64,000 nucleotides of DNA from Romboutsia faecis. GTDB taxonomy: Bacteria > Bacillota > Clostridia > Peptostreptococcales > Peptostreptococcaceae. Where the stretch lies: contig NZ_JACRWE010000006.1 in NCBI RefSeq assembly GCF_014323405.1, positions 84,275-148,274 of the forward strand, in the 5' to 3' direction. This document shows, in pieces, positions 54,687 through 62,876 of this stretch. Below the pieces are notes generated by a model. That model did no database searches. It saw only the letters and a list, made by a program, of their open reading frames with translations, and was not told the origin of the DNA. The first letter of the stretch is position 1. Each line of letters opens with the position of its first letter. The translations under genes and the position numbers were made by a program.

Positions 54687-56195
54687 TTAATCGTTATTTG
54701 AACCATTATCATTTGGTTTATCTTCTTCAGGCTTAGTTGTATTTTCAGGTTTTGTTGTAGTTTCAGGTTTTGTTGTAGTTTCAGGTTTTGTTGTGGTTTC
54801 AGGCTTTGTTGATTCCTGTGAGTTTTCTTCTTTATCTTCTTTATCTGTATTTTCAACTTCGTCCTTAACTTTTTTAGTTCCAACTGCTATAACAGATTGT
54901 TTTTTAGGATAATAAGAAGTGTATACTTTTTCCTTATTTAATACATTTCCGCTATTATCTTTGTATACTCTATATGTTGATACAGTATAACCATCTCTAC
55001 CTTTTTCTAATACCTTTTCAGTCCCTTCTTCAATAGAAGGATCATCAACTTTTTTCACAGGAGCTGCTGATATACCGTCAGTAGATGTTTCTATCTCTAT
55101 ATTTTGTTTATCTTTTGAGCTTCCATAAATTTCTGTAACTACTGAACTTCCATATACATAGCTTTTTAAGTATACTGGATGATTTAAGTTATTTTTAAAT
55201 ACAAAGTCAATTCCACTATCCGTTACCGTAGCATCTCTTCCCTTTGGAACGTATGACGAAGGTATTGTATGATTTCTTATTTGCACTATTTCAAGTCCTG
55301 AATATAATACTGAGTTATATAAAGTAGAAGATAGTTGACAAACACCTCCACCTATTCCGTTTTGTAATTCACCTTCAACTATTACAGGTGCATTACTGTA
55401 TCCATTTGCTACAGTATAAGGCCCTGTTACCCCAGCATATGAAAATTCATCCCCTGGCATCATTAAGTGATTATTCATTTTTTCCGCAGCTGCTTTAATA
55501 TTAGCTACCCTACCTACAGAAGACGATTTAATGATTGTTGTATATCTTCCTAGTACAGTATCAACTTCACTTAATTCAGATTTTGTTACTGTAGGCTCTA
55601 CAGTTTTTACAACTAAATCCTCCGACATTATACCATTTTCAAGCTTACTTTCTATATTCTTTAAACTTGCTTCAACATCTAATTCTAAGCCTTTAGACTC
55701 ATCTAATACTGTTATATTGTTTCCACTTATACTTAGTTGTGCATTCTTTACTTCAATATCTATTTCCTGTTTTATTTCTTCTAATTTATTCTTTAATTTT
55801 TCTTTGTTATAGTTAACAACTATATCTAAATTATTTCTACTTCCAAAATTAGTTTTTATAGTCTTTGATAAATTTCCAAATATATTCTGATTTCTATTCA
55901 AGTTATATGCTTTTTCAATAGTTTTATTTAAATCATAGCTTGCGTCAATATCAGATGGGTTTATATCCCATTCATTATTTGAGTAAGATAATTTTATAGT
56001 ACCTATATTCACTTCACCTTCTAATAATGTCTTTGCTTCTTCTTTTGTCAAGCTTCCAATACAAATATCTCCTACATATGTATTTTTAGCAATTTTCCCT
56101 CCATTAATTTGACTATATATTATTCCTAAAAATAATACTAAAGTCGCTACTAAAATTCCTACTGCTATATAGCCATTATTTTTTGCTTTATGCAT
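54687..56195 (-). CDS. VanW-family surface protein with repetitive Thr/Lys/Pro/Glu tail
   Basis: This 502-residue protein has an N-terminal membrane anchor (about 8-26), a peptidoglycan-binding-4-like region (30-215), a VanW domain (about 225-345: GRYTTIIKSSSVGRVANIK, MNNHLMMPGDEFSYAGVTGPYTVANGY split; GGGVCQLSSTLYNSVL) and a G5-like segment. The tail repeats KPETTT, encoded by 18-bp units at 54727-54816. VanW proteins belong to vancomycin-resistance-like and envelope gene sets, with unknown chemistry. Confidence 0.85.
   Translation of the reverse strand: MHKAKNNGYIAVGILVATLVLFLGIIYSQINGGKIAKNTYVGDICIGSLTKEEAKTLLEGEVNIGTIKLSYSNNEWDINPSDIDASYDLNKTIEKAYNLNRNQNIFGNLSKTIKTNFGSRNNLDIVVNYNKEKLKNKLEEIKQEIDIEVKNAQLSISGNNITVLDESKGLELDVEASLKNIESKLENGIMSEDLVVKTVEPTVTKSELSEVDTVLGRYTTIIKSSSVGRVANIKAAAEKMNNHLMMPGDEFSYAGVTGPYTVANGYSNAPVIVEGELQNGIGGGVCQLSSTLYNSVLYSGLEIVQIRNHTIPSSYVPKGRDATVTDSGIDFVFKNNLNHPVYLKSYVYGSSVVTEIYGSSKDKQNIEIETSTDGISAAPVKKVDDPSIEEGTEKVLEKGRDGYTVSTYRVYKDNSGNVLNKEKVYTSYYPKKQSVIAVGTKKVKDEVENTDKEDKEENSQESTKPETTTKPETTTKPETTTKPENTTKPEEDKPNDNGSNND
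54727..54816 (-). repeat. Five tandem 18-bp units in the VanW gene tail
   Basis: Units of the form TCAGGTTTTGTTGTAGTT start at 54727, 54745, 54763, 54781 and 54799; the middle two are identical and the outer ones degenerate. They encode KPETTT repeats and keep frame when copy number changes. Confidence 0.75.
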
Positions 56196-56305
56196 TACTA
56201 ATTCTCCTTATTTAACTTATGTTTTATCTACATAATATATTTATCTATTAACAGAAATTATCCTTTAAATTTACATAAAAAATTTTTATTCGCACTTTTA
56301 TGCTA

Positions 56306-56339
56306 ATTATTAAAGCGTGTATTAACACGCTTTAATAAT
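56306..56339 (-). terminator. Terminator, 15-bp perfect stem
   Basis: ATTATTAAAGCGTGT and its complement flank ATTA, overlapping the stop of the gene at 56332. Confidence 0.7.
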
Positions 56340-57723
56340 TTACAACCTTATCATTTTCTACTATATATATATTCTTTGTATACATATCTATTAAAAACAA
56401 CTCTTTTTTCTTAAAGAACCCTTTATTTACTAATGCATAATAATATGCATTTTTATTACTTTTTAAAAAGTCTTCTAAAATTTTATTATTTTTTACGTAT
56501 TTATTACTATTTTGATCTGATACTATTTCTATATTTTTAAATGTCTCATTTTTTTCCTTTAGTTTATTCTCTAATGCAAAACTACATTCACCTTCACTAA
56601 GGGCAAATCTAAATTCTCCAGTTGGTGTTACTTTAAAATATCCATCACTATATGTAGCATTATAATCTTTATCATTAGATTTATAAGAGTAAATTTTCTT
56701 AGTCTTAGAATCTACTAAAATTTCATCAATTAATGTATCATACTTATATAATTCAACATAATAAAACTTACCTCCATTTATCATTTGCTGGTAAGAATTA
56801 ATACTAATACCTTCTCTAGTAGATTCCATCTTTTTAGATATTAAACTTATAATATCATCTTCACTCATAGTATATAGAGCTAAATTTTCTTGATATTCAT
56901 TTTCTAACGTCACGATCTTTTCATCATCTTGGTAATAAGGCTTAAGATAACTTATATACTTAATAGCTTCATCGTAATTACCTTTTTCATTAGCTTCAAC
57001 AGCTTTTTGTATATAATAATCATACATTATTTTTATACATTCTTCTTTTGCCGTTTTAGCTAGCTTATAATATTTCTTGTCTTCTTCTAAAACTTTATTA
57101 TAACCATCTATTGCTTCATGATATTTTTTTACTTGTTGATTATTTGTTGCTTCTTCATAAACAGCCCTAGATTCATAAAAATCTTTAATATTTTGTTTAT
57201 AATCATCTAAATCCTCATTTATTCCATTTAAACTAGAGGCTATATTCATATAAGATAAAGCTACATCATAAGATATATTTTCTTGCAAATACATTTCATC
57301 TACTCTTTTTGCTTGCTCTATTAAATTTTCTACATTTACAGTAATTTCATCTAAAGCATTTGCTGTATTTATCAAACCAATATATTGTTCCTTTGTTATC
57401 TGCCCATTTATATATTTATCTCCATTATTTATAATTACAGAATTGATTTTCTTAGATGCTGATTTATTAAATCTTTTCATCTTTGAGTCAGAAAAATTTG
57501 TTTTTAAACCTTCATAATAATCATAGGCAATCTGATACTTTCTAGATTCTATATTTCTTACTAAGTGGTCAACTTCTTTGCTTATACTCATTTCATCACT
57601 ACTAATAAAAAACACTACTATTAACGAAATAGAGGCTAGTATTACTAATAAATATCTAGTTATATTCCCTCTGTTATTGTCTATAAAGTCAGCAAATTTA
57701 TCTAATAGTTCCCTAAGTTTCAT
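56332..57723 (-). CDS. Membrane-anchored protein with helical-repeat extracellular part
   Basis: This 463-residue protein has one membrane segment at about 20-42 (NITRYLLVILASISLIVVFF) with a short cytoplasmic start, then a long helical region with TPR-like units (YHEAIDGYNKVLEEDKKYYKLAKTA near 200, NEKGNYDEAIKYISYLKPYY near 245), and a C-terminal beta-rich domain ending KNIYIVENDKVVNY. No catalytic motif is recognised. Its topology resembles the TPR protein at 50971, and it lies 195 bases downstream of a PP2C-type phosphatase gene on the same strand. Confidence 0.7.
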   Translation of the reverse strand: MKLRELLDKFADFIDNNRGNITRYLLVILASISLIVVFFISSDEMSISKEVDHLVRNIESRKYQIAYDYYEGLKTNFSDSKMKRFNKSASKKINSVIINNGDKYINGQITKEQYIGLINTANALDEITVNVENLIEQAKRVDEMYLQENISYDVALSYMNIASSLNGINEDLDDYKQNIKDFYESRAVYEEATNNQQVKKYHEAIDGYNKVLEEDKKYYKLAKTAKEECIKIMYDYYIQKAVEANEKGNYDEAIKYISYLKPYYQDDEKIVTLENEYQENLALYTMSEDDIISLISKKMESTREGISINSYQQMINGGKFYYVELYKYDTLIDEILVDSKTKKIYSYKSNDKDYNATYSDGYFKVTPTGEFRFALSEGECSFALENKLKEKNETFKNIEIVSDQNSNKYVKNNKILEDFLKSNKNAYYYALVNKGFFKKKELFLIDMYTKNIYIVENDKVVNY

Positions 57724-57918
57724 TATTCTTTCCTTCCTATTTTTTATAAAAATATTTACATCTACTTCATACTTTTTCTTTATTTATTATAGCATATTAT
57801 ATCTATTATTTACATTTAAAAACAATATAGTACAAATATATTATAAATACTATTTTTTTATAAAAATATAATTAGAAGGAAATTATTATTTTCTTATTTA
57901 TTATATTAGATTTCTATC

Positions 57919-58695
57919 TTATATACTTTTAATAAACATTATTGATATATCATCATAGCTTTTCTCTTTAGTTATTTTTTCAAGATGCTTCTTATAGTTT
58001 TTATTTAGTAATAATTTTGTAAAAACATTTTTATCATATACTCTAATTGTTTCTTCTAAATCATTCGTCATATCTTTAAAACTTTCAAATCCATCACTAT
58101 ATCCATCACTAAAAATAATTATATAATCATTTTTATTATCTTCATTTACTTCTTCTACATAATACTCCATATCTTTATACGCTTCTTCTTTTCCCAGTGA
58201 TTTTACCAAATATCCATTATTGTTACCTAACACTTTTGCATATTTATTAGACTTTTTTACTAATATTGTACTATCACCTATATTTAAGTAAATTCTAAAT
58301 TTTTCACAAACTAAAACTAAAACCAAAGTCGTTGAATACTTTGCATACTGAGTTCTAAAGACTATAGGTATATCATTTTTATAGTGTTTATCTACTAAAT
58401 CTATCCATTTATCGTATATATTTTTTTGAAGCATTCCCTTACCTAAATCATCTCTTATTTTATCAAGTTCATATCCGTTTTTATTTATATATTCCTCCAA
58501 AATAAAAATTCCAGCTTTGCAAGCCAATTTTGCGCCAACATCACTATATTCAAAAAACTCAGTACTATGACCATCAGCTAAAGCACAAATTATTCCACTT
58601 TTGATTTTTTTATATTCACAATAATCTTGTGAAGATTTCCCCTTTAATATATTCTTATAACCTACTACACTGCTGTAAAATACATCAAATTCCAT
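57919..58695 (-). CDS. PP2C-like serine/threonine phosphatase
   Basis: This 258-residue soluble protein has the PP2C_2 layout. The metal aspartates are in GIICALADGHSTEFFEYSDVGA, LNIGDSTILVKKSNKYA, and IIFSDGYSDGFESF; the end is KSYDDISIMFIKSI, matching the D-D-I-S motif. The first motif has ADGHS, close to the DGHG of the family. A kinase partner is not in the window. Its neighbours are membrane TPR-like proteins, so it may sense or regulate an envelope complex. Confidence 0.8.
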   Translation of the reverse strand: MEFDVFYSSVVGYKNILKGKSSQDYCEYKKIKSGIICALADGHSTEFFEYSDVGAKLACKAGIFILEEYINKNGYELDKIRDDLGKGMLQKNIYDKWIDLVDKHYKNDIPIVFRTQYAKYSTTLVLVLVCEKFRIYLNIGDSTILVKKSNKYAKVLGNNNGYLVKSLGKEEAYKDMEYYVEEVNEDNKNDYIIIFSDGYSDGFESFKDMTNDLEETIRVYDKNVFTKLLLNKNYKKHLEKITKEKSYDDISIMFIKSI

Positions 58696-58785
58696 CCCTA
58701 ACCTCCTAAAAAAAACTGCATCTTATTTATTCTTTATTATTGTAGGTTAAAAACTATTCCCATTTATATTTTTATTGGTAAATAA

Positions 58786-58827
58786 AAATGGGACTGCAAA
58801 TGATTATTATCATTTATAGTCCCATTT
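58786..58827 (-). terminator. Terminator of the 93-residue membrane gene
   Basis: AAATGGGACT and AGTCCCATTT, with inner AAATGAT/ATCATTT, form a long stem. Confidence 0.7.
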
Positions 58828-58889
58828 CTACATATCATAAGTTTTAAATTTAATGTCATTAAATTTATATACACTTATTATAGTACACT

Positions 58890-59171
58890 TTAAGATACTT
58901 TTCTTCTTGATATATTTTGTTTCTGCTTTTTAGTATTAGTTGTCTTTTTAGCAACTCTCGCTTGAGGTGCTCTTCTTTTCTTAATAAATATACGATTCAC
59001 ATTACATAAGAATAAAGTTCCGAATAATGCCAAAGTCCCAAACTGGAAAAGCATAAAATAATATCTAATTCCTACAGCTACCCCCATAAAAAGATTTGAA
59101 ATAAATAGCGTAGAAGTTACAAAAAAACATACCATGAGTGACATAATAAGGATTTTTACAACTCTTTTCAA
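58890..59171 (-). CDS. Small membrane protein with basic tail
   Basis: The TTG at 59171 follows AGGGGTGAG by 4 to 5 bases and is preferred over an upstream ATG lacking a site. The 93-residue product has two membrane segments (about 5-28 and 32-55) and a C-terminal lysine/arginine-rich cytoplasmic tail (RIFIKKRRAPQARVAKKTTN). No family is recognised. Confidence 0.6.
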   Translation of the reverse strand: MKRVVKILIMSLMVCFFVTSTLFISNLFMGVAVGIRYYFMLFQFGTLALFGTLFLCNVNRIFIKKRRAPQARVAKKTTNTKKQKQNISRRKVS

Positions 59172-59385
59172 ATTACTCACCCCTATAACAACAATTATGA
59201 ACACTTATATTTATCTTTAATAATACCAAATTTATCTAAAAATAGCAATTGTTATTGTAATATTTTGTTGCTTATTAAAGTAATTTTACTATATTATTTT
59301 ATAGACTTTTTGCTACTGTCACATAAAATAATATTTTTTAATACTATGGAATAGATTATATTTTATTTATTAAGGGGTGATTTTT

Positions 59386-59919
59386 ATGCCAAGTCTTCCA
59401 AGTTTAGGATCAACTGCTCCTGATTTCGAAGCCAACACAACTATGGGACCCATGAGATTATCAGATCATAAAGGTAAATGGGTTGTGTTATTTTCTCATC
59501 CTGGTGACTTTACACCAGTATGTACTACAGAATTCATATGCTTTGCAAAATATTATAACGAGTTTCAAAAAAGAAATACTGATCTTATAGGATTAAGTGT
59601 AGATAGTAATAGCTCTCATCTAGCTTGGATTTATAATATATGTACTCTTACTGGTATTGATATACCATTTCCAATAATAGATGATTCTAGTATGAGAGTC
59701 GCTAGATTATATGGTATGATTTCTGAACCTGTTAGCAACACAACTACTGTTCGTTCCGTATTTATTATAGACGATAAACAAGTTCTAAGAACTATACTTT
59801 ATTATCCTATGACTACAGGTAGAAACATACCAGAAATAATAAGAATTATTGATGCACTACAAACATCAGATAGAGAAAACGTAGTCACTCCAGCTAATTG
59901 GTTACCAGTTCTATTATAA
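59386..59919 (+). CDS. Peroxiredoxin (AhpC/TSA, Prx6-like)
   Basis: The ATG at 59386 has AAGGGGTGA 6 bases upstream; an in-frame GTG at 59377 overlaps the ribosome binding site. The 177-residue enzyme has the peroxidatic Cys at residue 46 in [15 protein letters not shown], the Arg later in [10 protein letters not shown], and [14 protein letters not shown] in the Prx6 style. Prx6-type proteins are usually about 215 residues; the C-terminal extension is short here. It reduces peroxides in the cytoplasm, which suits an anaerobe. Confidence 0.9.
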   Translation: MPSLPSLGSTAPDFEANTTMGPMRLSDHKGKWVVLFSHPGDFTPVCTTEFICFAKYYNEFQKRNTDLIGLSVDSNSSHLAWIYNICTLTGIDIPFPIIDDSSMRVARLYGMISEPVSNTTTVRSVFIIDDKQVLRTILYYPMTTGRNIPEIIRIIDALQTSDRENVVTPANWLPVLL

Positions 59920-59983
59920 CTGTAAAATTTATAGATATCTATTTATTATTTTTTATACAATTTGATTGATTTGTAATAAAAAT

Positions 59984-60017
59984 AAAGCTAGAAAGGAAAT
60001 TAATCCAACCTAGCTTT
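59984..60017. terminator. Bidirectional terminator after peroxiredoxin and agrD regions
   Basis: AAAGCTAG (59984-59991) and CTAGCTTT (60010-60017) flank 18 bases and are followed by TTTT. Confidence 0.6.
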
Positions 60018-60023
60018 TTTTAT

Positions 60024-60134
60024 TTAGAAACATGTTTTACATGCTACATATCCTTTGCTTTTAGCTTGTTTTTCAGTCATCTTTATTGCACTTTCCATAC
60101 CATGAGCTGTTGCTGATTTATGATATTTAATAAA
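60024..60134 (-). pseudogene. Remnant of a Cys-rich C-terminal domain
   Basis: Between stops the minus strand reads KYHKSATAHGMESAIKMTEK then QAKSKGYVACKTCF. The Y-H-K ... K-A-K-x-x-G-Y-x-x-C-x-x-C pattern resembles the small zinc-binding tail seen at the end of some secreted nucleases and hydrolases. It has no start or ribosome binding site, so it is a likely relic. Confidence 0.45.
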
Positions 60135-60176
60135 TCAATAAAAAATTCATTACTAACTATATTTTTTCTTTATTAA

Positions 60177-60299
60177 CTATCTTTTTTCTTTTAAAGATTT
60201 AGGCATATCCTCTACACCTATTGCTACTACAGATGCCGCCTCACTACTTAGTATTAGTATTGACATCATAGCCATTAAGCTCCCCATTAATTTTTTCAT
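60177..60299 (-). CDS. agrD: AgrD-like autoinducer pro-peptide with Ser in place of Cys
   Basis: The ATG at 60299 follows GGGGAGG by 7 bases; another ATG at 60302 overlaps the agrB stop codon. The 40-residue peptide has an amphipathic hydrophobic start (MKKLMGSLMAMMSILIL), then SSEAASVVAIGVEDMPKSL and a charged tail KEKR. The SVVAI-GVEDMPKSL part aligns with the core plus recognition tail of clostridial AgrD, whose ring begins with Cys. There is no Cys in the peptide, so a Ser-based lactone is expected. It directly follows agrB. No agrC or agrA is adjacent. Confidence 0.75.
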   Translation of the reverse strand: MKKLMGSLMAMMSILILSSEAASVVAIGVEDMPKSLKEKR

Positions 60300-60301
60300 C
60301 A

Positions 60302-60868
60302 TTATACCTCCCCATGTTTTTTTGAATTGAACATTAAGCAAACATTAATTGTTAATGTCCATGTTATTATATTGCTATAAACTCTATATTTAATTATAAA
60401 TATAGAAATCATAGATAAAATTATTGAATTAATTAATGCTATTTTATTATTTTTCTTTATTAAACTTGATCTTGTTATAGGCATACATTTATTTACTATA
60501 GGGGCTTGATGATATATGCAGAATATATTTATACTGCTTATCAATATAGTGCTTACAAGGTTTAAATTACTATTTTTTGCTATTAATATAGTTAAACAGC
60601 ATAGTGTTGTAGTAGCAATTAAACATCTCTTTTGTGATGTCTCATGATACCCTCCTGTAAAAGGTTTTACACATACCATAGTAAATATAATCAAAACTAC
60701 CTCTTTAAAATATCCAAGCATAGAAAATATAATTATTATAGCTATAATTTTGAGCATCTCATACATCATAAGTCTCATGACGTACTGTATCTCTTCTGTT
60801 TTATCCTGTGTAAAGTTATTATATTTACATATATCTTCAACAAAATAATCTAATTTTTTTCTTAACAT
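60302..60868 (-). CDS. agrB: AgrB-family peptidase processing the autoinducer
   Basis: This 188-residue membrane endopeptidase has five to six membrane segments. The catalytic pair is H75 and C82 in PFTGGYHETSQKRC, the spacing found in AgrB proteins, and YHQAPIVNKCMPI follows in a later loop. It cuts the C-terminal tail of AgrD and forms the ring. The gene overlaps agrD by one base or is directly adjacent, so they are translated together. The ribosome binding site GGGGA is rather far from the ATG. Confidence 0.9.
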   Translation of the reverse strand: MLRKKLDYFVEDICKYNNFTQDKTEEIQYVMRLMMYEMLKIIAIIIIFSMLGYFKEVVLIIFTMVCVKPFTGGYHETSQKRCLIATTTLCCLTILIAKNSNLNLVSTILISSINIFCIYHQAPIVNKCMPITRSSLIKKNNKIALINSIILSMISIFIIKYRVYSNIITWTLTINVCLMFNSKKHGEV

Positions 60869-61395
60869 TTGTAATAATTCCCCACAAAAAATTAATATAT
60901 GTATTTATTATCATAATATTCCATTTTTTGTGTTTTTTCAACTAAAAATTTAATTTTATGCCAAATAAAAATCCGTTAGATAAATCATCACTCAATATAT
61001 ATGGATTTGTATAATTTATTCTAATAAATTTTCATCTTGCTGAATAAAGCCTTATTTTTATATAAAATATAATTTATATTATAGACACAAATAGACATAT
61101 TGTTGTATTATTTATTTGTAAGCAACAAGAAGCGACATGTAAATTTTAAATCATTAGGATTAGACAGAATTATCGACATTGAAGAAATAGACATAATTGG
61201 AGGAGATTTATATCTCCTCTGAATTTTATAGTCTCACGATACTACAACATCCCTAAAATTGGTATTTATACCATAAACCTCTTTAAAAAGACTGTTCCCA
61301 ATGCAGTCTTTTTTTGTGTATAAAAAGAAGGCATTAAAACCCACTCCCCCAGAATCTATTCTAAGGGAGTAAATCCTCTAAATAATATATAACAT
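60869..61395. other. Intergenic stretch between agrB and the lysis genes
   Basis: It contains two terminators for the amidase gene: arms ACTCCC/GGGAGT at 61343-61370 and AAAAAGACTG/CAGTCTTTTT at 61285-61313. The plus strand holds a short frame to 61221 reading VSNKKRHVNFKSLGLDRIID then IEEIDIIGGDLYLL, with no start site, and a GAGGAGAT/ATCTCCTC hairpin at 61200-61219 at its end. Confidence 0.5.
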
Positions 61396-62313
61396 TTATT
61401 TCTTATATATTGCAATAAATGGATTATATCCTTTCTTTTTAAGCGATGCTAATTGAGTTTCTGCGTTTTTTCTATCTGTATAACTTCCAGCAATAACTCT
61501 TAAATATGTTTTATTATCTTTTTTAAATGCATCTAAGAAAACGCTAATACCTAGTTTCTTAAGTTCCGAAACTTCTTTATCTGCTAGTTTTCTATCTAAA
61601 TAGCTATTAGTTACAACTCTATAATAAGTTATTTCTTTTGTTGTAGATGTATTTGTATTTGTACTTGGCTTAGATTCTTTTTTAGGTGCTTTATATGTAA
61701 TACCAAAGTATTTGCATACACCTTTCATAGTTGCTTCAACTAGATCATCTACATTAGTTTTTAATATTTTAATATCAGCTTTATTAGTATAGAAACCATA
61801 TTCAAGTAATATAGATGGCATTTGAGCCTTATATATTACAGTCCAGTTTTCTGTTTTAACACCTCTATCTTTTGCATTTTTATCTAAAGACTTCATAGTT
61901 TTTACTATTTCATCTTGTATATATTTTGCAGCATTCTTAGAGTTTGTACTAGCATTAGAAGCAATAAAAGTCTCTGTACCTCTAGCAGAGTTAAACTCCA
62001 CCTTAGTTTTTCCATTTTTATCTTTTTCATAGTAAGCATTAGCATGATAACTCATAAGTAGAGCTTTTGGCTTACCTAACTTCTTCCAATGCGCATTTGC
62101 AAGTTCTGCCCTTTTACTTAATCCCATTTCATCTTTACCCTTTGGATTTGGATTAGTTTGATAATAATCTATACCATGATCCTTACATCTTTTTTCCATT
62201 TTTGTATCAACTTCTTGATTAAACTTCCATTCATGTAAAGATTTATCAGGAGCACACTTTCCTGCTACTTCCTCTGCATGTCCACCATCACCTAATACTA
62301 AATATTTACTCAT
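61396..62313 (-). CDS. N-acetylmuramoyl-L-alanine amidase (endolysin-like) with SPOR-type C-terminus
   Basis: This 305-residue protein has an Amidase_3 domain (residues 1-200). Zinc ligands are in LGDGGHAEEVAGKC and LLMSYHANAYYEKD, and the catalytic Glu is in LLEYGFYTNKADIK. After a Lys/Ser/Thr linker, a SPOR-like region contains two repeated units (YYRVVTNSYLDRKLADKEV and YLRVIAGSYTDRKNAETQL). It lacks a signal peptide, as expected for holin-dependent phage endolysins. It lies 1 base after the holin gene. It cleaves the amide bond between muramic acid and the peptide. Confidence 0.9.
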   Translation of the reverse strand: MSKYLVLGDGGHAEEVAGKCAPDKSLHEWKFNQEVDTKMEKRCKDHGIDYYQTNPNPKGKDEMGLSKRAELANAHWKKLGKPKALLMSYHANAYYEKDKNGKTKVEFNSARGTETFIASNASTNSKNAAKYIQDEIVKTMKSLDKNAKDRGVKTENWTVIYKAQMPSILLEYGFYTNKADIKILKTNVDDLVEATMKGVCKYFGITYKAPKKESKPSTNTNTSTTKEITYYRVVTNSYLDRKLADKEVSELKKLGISVFLDAFKKDNKTYLRVIAGSYTDRKNAETQLASLKKKGYNPFIAIYKK

Positions 62314-62314
62314 A

Positions 62315-62581
62315 TTACTTTACCTCCCTATTTAATACATTTAAACTATCATTTAGACCTCTTGTAGTAGGATCTAATATTGCATTATATACACTTACAA
62401 TAACCATCCCACAAACATAAGGATTAGAAAAAGCACCTAGCAATAAATCACTAAGTGCTTTCCATGTTGTTAAATCTTGTACAGTTAAGCCTGCATAAGC
62501 TAATATTGGAACTAATATACTCATTCCTAATTGCGCTACAAATAAAGGGTTTTTAAATCTTACTTTCCAGTTTATTTTCAT
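62315..62581 (-). CDS. Phage holin, phi-LC3 family
   Basis: This 88-residue protein starts MKINWKVRFKNPLFVAQLG and has two membrane segments (about 14-33 and 52-70) with LDPTTRGLNDS near the end, the hallmark of phi-LC3 holins. It forms membrane lesions that let the amidase reach the wall. It is between the XhlA-like gene and the amidase gene in one operon. Confidence 0.92.
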   Translation of the reverse strand: MKINWKVRFKNPLFVAQLGMSILVPILAYAGLTVQDLTTWKALSDLLLGAFSNPYVCGMVIVSVYNAILDPTTRGLNDSLNVLNREVK

Positions 62582-62593
62582 ATTAACTATCTC

Positions 62594-62824
62594 CTAAAAT
62601 ATATTGTTTTGGATTGCATAAAAAAAGAAGCCTACTAGACTTCCTACACCTAATCCTAGAAGCCACTTAATTGCGCTTGTAAGATTTTCTAAGTTACTAC
62701 ATAAATTTTGTATATGAACTTTAAGTTCTGCATTTGATTGCTCTAATTTATCAAGTCTTTCAGAATGATTATTAATTCTCCTTTCATGTGTATCTAATTC
62801 TTTTCTAACTAACTCCTCATTCAT
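62594..62824 (-). CDS. XhlA-like holin-associated protein
   Basis: This 76-residue protein has a coiled-coil start (about 1-50, ERRINNHSERLDKLEQSNAEL) and a C-terminal membrane segment (about 53-72, WLLGLGVGSLVGFFFYA), the haemolysin XhlA layout. It is thought to support holin-mediated lysis. AGGAGG precedes the ATG. Confidence 0.85.
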   Translation of the reverse strand: MNEELVRKELDTHERRINNHSERLDKLEQSNAELKVHIQNLCSNLENLTSAIKWLLGLGVGSLVGFFFYAIQNNIF

Positions 62825-62852
62825 ACTAACCTCCTTAAATTTTTGTATAAAA

Positions 62853-62873
62853 AAAGAGCCTAAAAGGCTCTCT
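62853..62873 (-). terminator. Hairpin after the 230-residue gene
   Basis: AGAGCC and GGCTCT flank 5 bases, followed by T7 in the minus direction. Confidence 0.6.
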
Positions 62874-62876
62874 TTA

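Noticed and set aside
54727..54816. CRISPR array
   Set aside because: The 18-bp units are contiguous without spacers and lie in frame inside the VanW coding sequence.
54668..54883. Alternative minus-strand frame rich in lysine and glutamine at the VanW gene end
   Set aside because: It is the out-of-frame reading of the 18-bp repeats of the VanW tail.
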